This document shows, one piece after another, positions 56,210 through 64,000 of a DNA stretch of 64,000 bases. This DNA is from Deroplatys truncata. Taxonomy: Eukaryota > Arthropoda > Insecta > Mantodea > Mantidae. The stretch lies in NCBI GenBank assembly GCA_030765065.1, contig CM060990.1, positions 668,576,118-668,640,117 of the forward strand, in the 5' to 3' direction. Position numbers and translations under genes: made by a program. Under the pieces are notes generated by a model that was not told the DNA's origin, searched no databases, and saw only the letters and a program-made list of their open reading frames with translations. Position 1 is the first letter of the stretch, and each line of letters begins with the position of its first letter.

Positions 56210-56560
56210 CTTGACCACCCGGCCACGGGACGGTCGCTCGGAGACGTCCCTCTAGAGTCTAGTGGGACCGGGGAAACACGACCCAGCAGTTTAGACTCGA
56301 CAGTTTTCTTCTAACAGGGCCCAGATGAAGTTCTAAATCGCAAGCCTCCACGACATCTATCCGACGTCGACCGAACTACAGTCCCGGAGTCAACCTGAAG
56401 CATGAAAAAAAAATTCATGAAAGGAAATGGGAGACAAGGGAAATCCGTGGTAGAATACACCACTCCAGCATCCACCCATTTCAACCAGGCAAAACCACGA
56501 AAAGCCCATTGTCAGACCACCGGGTATCGAATGCGTGGAGCCATCTCGCTTGGTCATCTG
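56210..56560 (-). mobile_element. SINE-C copy, long form
   Basis: The minus strand reads CAAGCGAGATGGCTCCACGC, GGGCTTTTCGTGGTTTTGCC and GGATGCTGGAGTGGTGTATT, with a GC-richer tail like 17690-17760. Confidence 0.65.
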
Positions 56561-56866
56561 ACTATATAATTAAGCGACGAATTACAATCTCTGTGAATGA
56601 CACACTTCCACTGTTACGCTTGAGGAGGGGATGTAATATACAATTGTGTTCCAATTCTGCATGCCTGTCATAAATATACTATTATTTTAGATTCATACTT
56701 AATTCCTGTGTGTAGTTTATTTATTTATTCGGCATATTTACGACAAAATGTACAAGAGTTGATTAAAGATTTACGGATTCCAAAATAAAATATCAATTAT
56801 TTTGAAATGTGCTGTTAAAATAATCCATAAATGTCATACATTAGACAATTTATGTTTTAGGTTTAA
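56561..56866. other. Unassigned AT-rich DNA
   Basis: No gene or repeat is recognised. Confidence 0.5.
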
Positions 56867-57440
56867 AGCGTATTGTCAATGGAATTAATTGTTCTTTCAC
56901 ACAAGCCGTGTGTTGGATAGGGTTGGAAAGGCAGAATCAGATGACTGAAAAATACAATGTCATAGCCGGGATTTGAACCACGGATCTCCCGGTCTCCGTC
57001 CGGTTGCTCTAACCACTGAGTTACCATGGCAATATGCCGACACAATATTAAAATTCTCCAACTGATTCGCATTTTTCCCGGTAAACCACAAGGAGATTTC
57101 AAATTGTATTGAGATGTCATACCCCAATGGCGACTTACATTCTTTGTAAGTACTTAAGTCCCGGGCTTTATAGTTTCAACCACTATTAGGTCAATTAATG
57201 GAATTAATTGTTCTTTCACACAAGCCGTGTATTGGATTGGGTTGGAAAGGTAGAATCAGATGACTGTGGTTTACCAGGAAAAATGCGAATCAGTTGGAGA
57301 ATTCAATGTCGTGTCGGCTGTTGCCATGGTAGCTCAGTGGTTAGAGCAACCGGACGGAGACCGGGTGATCCGTGATTCAAATCCCGGCTATGGCATTGAA
57401 TTTTTCAGTCATCTGATTCTACCTTTCCAGCGTATTGTCA
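56867..57440. mobile_element. SINE-B inverted twin with 12-bp target duplication
   Basis: The left unit carries its tRNA-like part on the minus strand (box B GATTTGAACCACGG), the right unit on the plus strand (GTAGCTCAGTGGTTAGAG). They flank a spacer containing GACTTACATTCTTTGTAAGT also present in the twin at 1302. Exact repeats AGCGTATTGTCA (56867-56878 and 57429-57440) bound the pair. The outer motif GTTCTTTCACACAAGCCGTG occurs twice, at the left end and in the middle, so the twin is rearranged relative to the first one. Confidence 0.85.
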
Positions 57441-57917
57441 TTTTGGGTACAATTTAGTGCATGCAATCGTGCCGATCTAAAGCGCAGTGGTTTGTGTTGG
57501 TACTAAACCGTCTATGTCACGACCAGCGCCACTCCTTCACTTAGCGTTTGTCTTCCTCCCTCTTTTTCCTTCGCTCCTGAGTCTGAAACTGACCTGCGTT
57601 CATAGCTTAATTTTTCAGTGCTAGGCTTTTGATATCAAACCATTACAAGAATGACTCGTCCATGGGCTTGTGTGGGCCGTCGTTGCGAAGCATGCCTCCA
57701 TCCACTTAGGTTAAATGTTTCCGTACTCTTCCCCTATCGCCGGTCACCTAGGCCTAATCCTGTTCATAGGCTAATGTGTGTGTCGGACTTGACTTCAAGG
57801 CAACAAGAGATTTGACTCATCCAAGGCTGGAGTGGAACACTGATGATAAATGGTTTCTACCAAGATGAGAGGAAAACAATATAGAAAACCAGAAGCATCG
57901 GTATATTTATGTGCACA
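57441..57917. other. Unassigned DNA
   Basis: No gene or repeat is recognised. Confidence 0.5.
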
Positions 57918-58825
57918 TGAGGCAGTATTTCTAACGCTTAAATGATTTTCAGTCTAATTATATACTATATAAATTCAGTAACAGCCCGCCTTAAAGCAAT
58001 ATGTATATGTAACAATATATAAAAAGTGTATATTACGGTCATTGTATATATTTAATATTATTGTATACATGTTCAATAATGTTATGTGAATGTATTACGT
58101 AATTTAATAATGTAGGAGCTGTGAGAAATAGGTCAAAAGTTGCTAACAATGAGGTAACATTGAGGCAATAATGATTAAGAAAGTTTAACAATAGTACTTA
58201 TGATTCTTGGAAGCAATAATGTAATTTTAGTGACAGTTTATAAAATAGCCAATCAACAACCAGAAAAATCTTTAGTTAAATGAAGGCATTCTATTGGAGT
58301 AGGATTAGCCAATCAGAAACTGAAAAGGAGAAACATTTACAAATTCAGAAGTCAGTTGCCTGTAAACAGTGTTCCAAACCGGATGCGAGATGCGTCCTCG
58401 AGAAATTTTATACGTATTTTGTGTGAGACAAAATTAGTTTACGTGTTAAAAAGTGCAAGTAATTAATAAAAGAATCTCACAGCTCTCTATTAGTGAAGTG
58501 TTATTTAAATCGTGTCAAGCATTAACAAATGTAGTGAAGTAAAATTATAATCTGTGTAAGCCTACATTCTTCAGTTGCACCACAACCCTGCTAAGAGAAA
58601 CGTGTCTCTAACAATAATACTGACGCAGCCGAGGCAAACATAAATATTAAATATTTAAAGAAACAGTTTAATTATAAAGCTAAATTTTTATTTTAAAAAT
58701 TTGGGGGGGAAAGGCCACCAGAAAGTATATTTTGGGCAAAAGCTACCGGGTACCATACGTGCGGTTGTAACTACTTCAAGTTCGGCTGCCCAACAGTTGA
58801 AATATAATACAACTCCTTCAACACA
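57918..58825 (+). mobile_element. LTR-like repeat, copy E
   Basis: Plus-sense copy starting TGAGGCAGTATTTCTAACGC and ending near CTTCAACA. No primer-binding word or interior follows, as expected of a solo LTR. A short CACA on both sides could be a 4-bp target duplication, depending on the exact end chosen. It is a fossil copy. Confidence 0.65.
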
Positions 58826-59374
58826 ACCATCTTCACACTTGACTGTACGTCTAGAAATAAATGGCATATTTTGACTTTAATTAACTCAATTAAGAGCATA
58901 TTTAATTAATATCAGCAGTCTGGTGCTTCTAGGAAGCAAATTCTTTCCCAACAATCGATTTCTAAAGTACAACAAAAGCTGTATCCTCTTTAAGAAGATG
59001 TGACTCGGAAGCTTGGATCGAATGCCTCTGCACTTTCAGCCCCACACCACAGCTGACAAATTTCCGGAAAATTCCAGCACGTAAATACGAGGTAGTGTAG
59101 ACATTCCTCCGTCAGATAGGCAAATCTACCACCGCGGGTTTCCCGAAAAATGCTCTTGTATCGTGTATTTTCTTTTCATGTGGCGTTCTTTTTCTTTCCT
59201 CTCCGATTCCTTTTATTCTGCAGCTTAGTGGAAAGCACACAGAATAGGACGTGATGATCCAGAATGTAACTGTAGAGGATTAAGGATGTATCCAGCAAGT
59301 TTTTAAGAAGAGGGGTATGAAATCAATTGATCTAATTAAAGTCGGTATTGAAGCCGATTGATTGATATTAAAAC
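58826..59374. other. Unassigned AT-rich DNA, partly LINE trailer
   Basis: No gene is recognised; from about 59275 it is probably the 3' trailer of the minus-strand LINE fragment that follows. Confidence 0.4.
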
Positions 59375-59504
59375 TTAAGTTATACTTGTCGTTACTTGCT
59401 CATAGAATTCTTCCACTTTATAAAATGGGTTGTCCATCAGCCATCTCCGTAGGGTGGCTCTAAATCCTGCTAAACTGATGTCATGTACACTCTGAGGTAA
59501 TTTG
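59375..59504 (-). pseudogene. LINE C-terminal fragment
   Basis: The minus strand reads LPQSVHDISLAGFRATLRRW then LMDNPFYKVEEFYEQ. This is the same C-terminus as at 25159 (LPQAVKDLP...WLVDNPFYSINEFID). Only the last 40 or so residues remain. Confidence 0.75.
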
Positions 59505-59583
59505 CACCGAACGAGGCGGCGCCGCGGTAACGTGCGCGACTCGCAATCGAGAGATCCCGGGTTCGACCACCGGCGACCGTCCA
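59505..59583 (+). mobile_element. SINE-C head, interrupted
   Basis: GCGCCGCGGTAACGTGCGCG followed by GAGATCCCGGGTTCGACC is the tRNA-like head. The body resumes at 60146 beyond a SINE-A/SINE-B insertion. Confidence 0.6.
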
Positions 59584-59599
59584 CTATGAAAAAATTAAA

Positions 59600-59778
59600 T
59601 TTAGTAGTATTTATGGACGCTCTAACTACTATGGTTCTTAGCGTCCCGTTCTATATCGGGCGTGTAAGACAAGAAATTTTGCCCTGAGGCCTCTTTATCG
59701 GGCTTGAGGTTCTTTTACGTGCCATAAAACTATGACACAGGACCACCTTCCCTTCCGAAGGAAACCATGCTAAGGATT
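59600..59778 (-). mobile_element. SINE-A copy, distal half
   Basis: The antisense body runs from TATTTATGGACGCTC to CCATGCTAAGGATT, where SINE-B inserted. It continues at 60034. Confidence 0.8.
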
Positions 59779-60033
59779 GGAAAGGTAGAATCAGACGACT
59801 GAAAAATTCAATGCCATAGCCGAGATTTGAACCACGGATCTCCCGGTCTCCGTCCGGTTGCTCTAACCACTGAGCTACCATGGCAACATGCCGGTATGCC
59901 ATTAAATTCTCCAGCTGACTCGAATTTTTTCCGGTAAACCACAAGGACATCTCAAATGTATTGATATGTCATACCCCAGTGGCGACTTACATTCTTTACA
60001 CAACACACGGCTTGTGTGAAGGAACAATTATTT
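59779..60033 (-). mobile_element. SINE-B single unit with 14-bp target duplication
   Basis: This is the only single SINE-B unit. The tRNA-like part on the minus strand includes CATGGTAGCTCAGTGGTTAG and GGTTCAAATCTCGG. CCATGCTAAGGATT occurs on both sides (59765-59778 and 60034-60047) and is SINE-A sequence duplicated on insertion. Confidence 0.88.
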
Positions 60034-60145
60034 CCATGCTAAGGATTTTTACGCCCGTAAAAATGCATCGCCTTCCGCCAAGTTTGAAGCCGCGAGCTCG
60101 GGAACTAGATGCTAGCCCTAGTACCTCTAGACCACGGAGGATGAT
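60034..60145 (-). mobile_element. SINE-A copy, head half
   Basis: It continues the copy split by SINE-B, through CCAAGTTTGAAGCCGCGAGC (box B) to CTCTAGACCACGGAGG. Confidence 0.8.
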
Positions 60146-60570
60146 CCGCACACTCTGACCTATGGGTTTTTCGAGGTTTTCCCGGGTCGCTAGCCGAATG
60201 CTGGGGTGTTTCATTTTCCACCACGACTCTTCTGCCCCTCATTTCGTGTACCCATCATCTTCGTTGTCATCTGTTTCAGGGTTGGAGGATCAGGCGATAG
60301 TGTTCAGTGGGTTGTGGTTGTACGGTGTCTGTGGCTCCTTCGGGGGAGGACCCCCGTAGTCTCGGGGGCTAATAGAGTGGGCTTGGGTGACATTGGAGGC
60401 GTTCAATCTGGAAACATTAGGGACCACGTCTGTGCTTGCGCCCGTCGTCATCCGGATCCGGTCGCCTTTCGGGTCTCTCCCCTCCTCTCTCCCCCTCCTC
60501 CCTCCCCCTCCCTCCCTCCCGGGGACACCATAGAAGCACAAGGGGCCAACTGGCCTGCGTACGTTTATCT
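60146..60570 (+). mobile_element. SINE-C body and GC-rich tail
   Basis: The body has GGGTTTTTCGAGGTTTTCCC and GCCGAATGCTGGGGTG. The tail has TCAATCTGGAAACATTAGGG, as in the copy at 17481. A C/T-rich tract lies at 60478-60522. Confidence 0.65.
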
Positions 60571-62319
60571 TAGGTAATTGATAATAATGAAATAGCACAA
60601 GATCACTTTATAGTCACTAGATGCTAGTATTGTGTTTTAGAAGATAAGTAAAGCTAATCCATTTTAGCTTAGTTCTTACAATATTCCAAGGATTGTTCAA
60701 TACTTCTTTGTGCTGTAGAGCTACGTTGAGAAGCACCCTTGAGTTTATAAGGCGTATGGTACGTTATGCGCGTACGACGATCTCCTTTTTAATTAAATGA
60801 GATCGGTGTCACTGCAAAAGTTCATCAATTCATATTTAACAACATCTCATTCAAATTCAATTAAATGATGAAATTAGCTATTCACATAAAAGAAGATTTC
60901 TTACAACTACCATTCCTTGCTAGGTTTTTTTCAGCTACAAGAAACTATGTGTGTCACTCTGTTTTAACATCATAAATAGTGAGAATGTGAGTATGAATTC
61001 GAAACAGCTCAACCGAATTGATACTTCTTTCACCAATGAAAAACACCGTTCTTTCGGACGAACATAGGCTATAAATTGTTATAAACATTTTAAAACTCGG
61101 GGGGTGGTTATGAGGCTTTTGTGCTCGTATCACACAATTTCAATCCAGCTTGATCAAATATGAAAATGTGAGGATAATTCTTGCAGTTTAATGCGAGCGT
61201 GGCAGATTTTTAATGACTAACAGCCTAAAGGGGTAAATGGGGAGGATTAGAAGTTGGGATAGGAATTAGAAATAGAGGAGGGTTTCAACGCTATGACCAA
61301 GGGTAAGACTATGCTCCTCAGATATGTAAACGCTTTCGATTGTTGAAGTTTTGAGCGCTCGGCTTTACGCTTGGCACGTTGAACCATCTACCAGACCGGT
61401 AAACTCACGGTTTCTTTGAAATCATCGGCTTCTCTTATGCTTAGGTGGCACATTGCGTTAATCACAAGACCGATAATCAAACTATAGTGCTCGAAAATGG
61501 CCATTTCTGCAAATTACTCCACTTCAGTATGCTTACCGTGAAAACTGAAAGAGATCCCAGTTTCGAACTAGTGGACTGTTCCCTAAAAGTTCTTCAGCAT
61601 TTAAATCCTATTAAACTTTTGTCCTTTTGATGTGCCATTAATTGTGTTGTTTTATAGGTAGTGTAATAGAATAGCTAAAAACGTCATGATTATTGCTGCT
61701 AATACATGTGATCTATTCATACATGATAGTTGTCAATGACTGGAGTGAATACATACTGCCCAGTAGCAATAACACAGCTCCTAAAAAAAGCATCTCTGAA
61801 GCAAATGCAGATTTACCCTGAACAGAATACCCTTTTCTTCTGTGGATATCTTAAAATCTCTAATGTTTATCATTATTTCCCTTAAAGTTGGGTCGTAAAT
61901 TTGTTGTATTATAATACAAGCCTATGAAGTTAAAAAACAAAGTGTAAGTTGTTTTTCAAAAACAGTGTTTAAATAAAGGTTTTCGGTTACACTTAAACCC
62001 CAAAAATACACTTAAGGATCTGATTTTTTGAAATTAGATCTGCTGTATGTGTTAGTTTGATTGTTAATTTAATATTGAAACATATTCTTTAATTTTGGAT
62101 ATTAATTTTTAAGTAAGCTGTATTAAAACACCCATAAATTAAAAAAAAATCTAGTCATAAAATCTAAGCAGAGAAATTGATAATAAGCTCCTAAGTAATA
62201 TTGTGTAACATATGTATTAAAGTTGGATAATATTTAGTATAAAAACTTGGAATTAAAATTATAAAGGAAACATTCCCAGATTTGCGTTTAAAGACAAAAA
62301 CTGAATATTCCATAGAAGG
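60571..62319. other. Unassigned AT-rich DNA
   Basis: No gene, tRNA or named repeat is supported. Confidence 0.5.
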
Positions 62320-62792
62320 TTATTCAAATAGAAGTAACAGATTTTACATATCTATTTCTAATGAACGACAATATATGGCGACACATGCGATACATCACTG
62401 AATAAAGAAAAGTTCAAAATGAGCACAATTTGTTATGCGAAGACGACCAGTGCTTTTCCGTTTGCATATGCAACCACCTTCTACGAATTTATTGCATAAA
62501 TTCTAAATTTTTTTTATGACGAGGCTGCTCGTTGTTGAACTTACAACGAAATGCACGCTTAAATGAAACAATGGATTCACTCTTTGCATAATGCAGCACA
62601 CATAACGACTTTTCCTGTGGCGTCGCCATTTTCTCGTAAACAAACACAGCGCCGCTGTAGGCACTGAATGGAACTAAGAGGTGGGGCTTAAAACTTTGAA
62701 CATCCTCTATTCAAATATGTGTCGTATGTGTAGCTATCTATTGTCGTTCATTAGAAATAAATATGTAAATTTTGCTCTTTTTTAAATAAGCC
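62320..62792. mobile_element. MITE M3 with inverted ends
   Basis: The left end, TTACATATCTATTTCTAATG then AACGACAATA, is mirrored on the right (minus: TTACATATTTATTTCTAATG then AACGACAATA). The two ends stay alike for about 70 bp. The interior is non-coding. Only one copy lies in the window, so the family is inferred from structure alone. Confidence 0.65.
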
Positions 62793-63190
62793 TGTATATA
62801 TAACACTATACGGACACAAATGTCTCCCCTTCTGCCTTAGACACTTGTACATAGAAAGAAAAGATGAATGGTAGGAGCCGTACGGGGATTTGTAACAAGG
62901 AATGATTTGTTCTTATATAGGTGACAGGTCTTTAAACTTTTCAAAGTACTCCGAAATATCTCCTTTCGCCCCTGCTCAACGAGGTCGGGGGCTACACAAG
63001 CGTCTCCAGGCAAGGGCGCAATGCAGCTCTAGCAAAAGGCCAGCTTAGGGCAGATCTTCACAACTGTCTGAGACATCCGTACACTTACAGACTAGTGTGA
63101 GACTATGTGGGGACACACAGGCATGAGGCAGCCACCTCCCGCCACAGCTAGTTATGGAAAGGATGTAACAACAGGATGGGTATGTATTTT
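62793..63190. other. Unassigned DNA
   Basis: No gene or repeat is recognised. Confidence 0.5.
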
Positions 63191-63577
63191 CCATGGAGAA
63201 AACTTCTTCTTTCTCTGTTTGACCTCCTCTTATGTAGGACTTACACTCCCCAGGACTTACAGGCGCGTGCCTGGGGTCAGAGGCCTGTCGAGGAGCAGAC
63301 ACTCATGGATCAGACAGAATATTCAGGATGGGTGATCAGCCCGATGCCTGGTATGGGAGGAAGGAAGTAGATGAAACGAAATGATGGTGAAATGGATGAA
63401 AGCAAAGGTGATGATGGAGCAGTTGGTGGAATGAATGGCGGGGGAAACCGGAGAACCCGGAGAAAACCCGCCCAGACGCCGCTTTGTCCACCACAAATCC
63501 CACATGCGGGTCCCTGGGATTGAACCCGGGCCGCCTCGGTGAGAGGCGAGTGGTCTAACCACTCGGCCCATGGAGAA
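63191..63577 (-). mobile_element. SINE-D copy with 10-bp target duplication
   Basis: Nearly identical to 38531-38893. CCATGGAGAA at 63191-63200 and 63568-63577 flanks it. Head and body are on the minus strand, with GAGTGGTTAGACCACTCGCC and CGGGTTCAATCCC. The high similarity between the two copies suggests recent activity. Confidence 0.9.
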
Positions 63578-63584
63578 TACAACT

Positions 63585-63662
63585 TAAAAAATCCTAGATA
63601 CCGGGGACTGAATCCAGGATCCCCTAAATGCAAGCCACAGACTTTACCGTCTGAGATAACAA
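63585..63662 (-). mobile_element. tRNA-like SINE head remnant
   Basis: The minus strand reads TCAGACGGTAAAGTCTGTGG then GATCCTGGATTCAGTCCCC, like the SINE-C head at 17481 (TCAGGCGGTAAAGTCTATGG). Confidence 0.5.
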
Positions 63663-64000
63663 TGATTTACAAGTTTATATATAGAAAATCCTAACCTTGT
63701 TTTCACGCAACACACGGGAGGCTAATACAGGAATTCTAAAACGTAAAATTTTTTTACAACATCAAATTTTATTTTTAGATACAGATTTAAATTATATTCC
63801 TTCAGATACACGTCTCTGATTCCAAAAAGCCGTCTACACAAGCAGAAGTCACTAAAATGTGGGTATAAATCCCCATAACTGTTCCAAATGAATAAATATT
63901 GAAAAACAAATACTTCGGCAACAACCTGGATAACCACGCCCTCTGCAGAAAGTAGAAATTACCATCTTAGACTGTCGACACTATTTTATACATTTTACAA
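63663..64000. other. Unassigned AT-rich DNA
   Basis: No gene or repeat is recognised up to the window end. Confidence 0.5.

Noticed and set aside
61750-61880. Possible further R2 copy
   Set aside because: Only the word CAGAATACCC and AT-rich context are shared; the conserved core is missing.

Overview
The window reads as a gene-poor, AT-rich (roughly one third G+C by eye), repeat-dense stretch of an arthropod genome, most likely an insect with a large genome. The pointers are several tRNA-derived SINE families with an arthropod-style body, Tc1/mariner and Harbinger-type DNA transposons, several LINE clades, LTR remnants and abundant AT microsatellites. I cannot fix the order from sequence alone; a polyneopteran (cockroach, termite, stick insect or orthopteran) is a guess. 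I recognise no host protein-coding gene and no true tRNA or rRNA gene in 64 kb.

The one complete coding unit is a LINE at about 29.8-34.6 kb. ORF1 (379 aa, RRM-like fold plus a CCHC knuckle) and ORF2 (1111 aa, APE-type endonuclease, reverse transcriptase with YADD, C-terminal zinc knuckle) are both open and overlap by ATGA. The reverse transcriptase motifs place it in the L1/Tx1 group. At least five other LINE fragments are decayed (21.9, 25.2, 34.7, 42.3, 53.3 and 59.4 kb).

Repeat families named here: SINE-A (tRNA Asp/Glu/Gly-like head, about 275 bp, ten copies); SINE-B (tRNA-like unit, one single copy and two inverted twin copies with 12-14 bp target duplications); SINE-C (tRNA-like head plus a body ending in a longer GC-richer tail); SINE-D (two copies, 10 and 13 bp target duplications); SINE-E (two copies). 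DNA elements: a 1244-bp Tc1-like element with DD34E (10.5-11.7 kb) and a fragment (39.9 kb); a mariner fold-back (5.7-6.2 kb); a 1288-bp Harbinger-like non-autonomous element (20.3-21.5 kb); MITE families M1, M2 and M3; and a Tc1-like MITE (36.0-36.6 kb). A roughly 0.9-kb LTR-like repeat occurs five times (0-0.6, 13.6-14.5, 28.9-29.8, 47.7-48.6 and 57.9-58.8 kb), with no recognisable internal genes; a second LTR-like remnant lies at 7.4-8.1 kb. Family R2, unclassified, has four copies.

Layout: 0-5 kb LTR, SINEs, twin SINE-B and R2; 5-12 kb mariner fold-back, LTR remnant, R2, inverted repeat and Tc1; 12-18 kb LTR, MITE M1, SINE-E and SINE-C; 18-28 kb microsatellites, Harbinger-like element, LINE pieces, nested SINEs, MITE M2 and a GC-rich unrecognised ORF; 28-35 kb LTR plus intact LINE; 35-47 kb mostly unassigned AT-rich DNA with MITEs, SINE-D and a LINE nested in M1; 47-54 kb LTR, R2, hairpin, an HTH-transposase-like fragment and a LINE piece; 54-64 kb a SINE cluster including SINE-B inside SINE-A inside SINE-C, an LTR, MITE M3 and SINE-D. 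Genes do not work together here beyond the two LINE ORFs; the short elements depend on enzymes supplied in trans. I did not find a convincing new multi-gene system.
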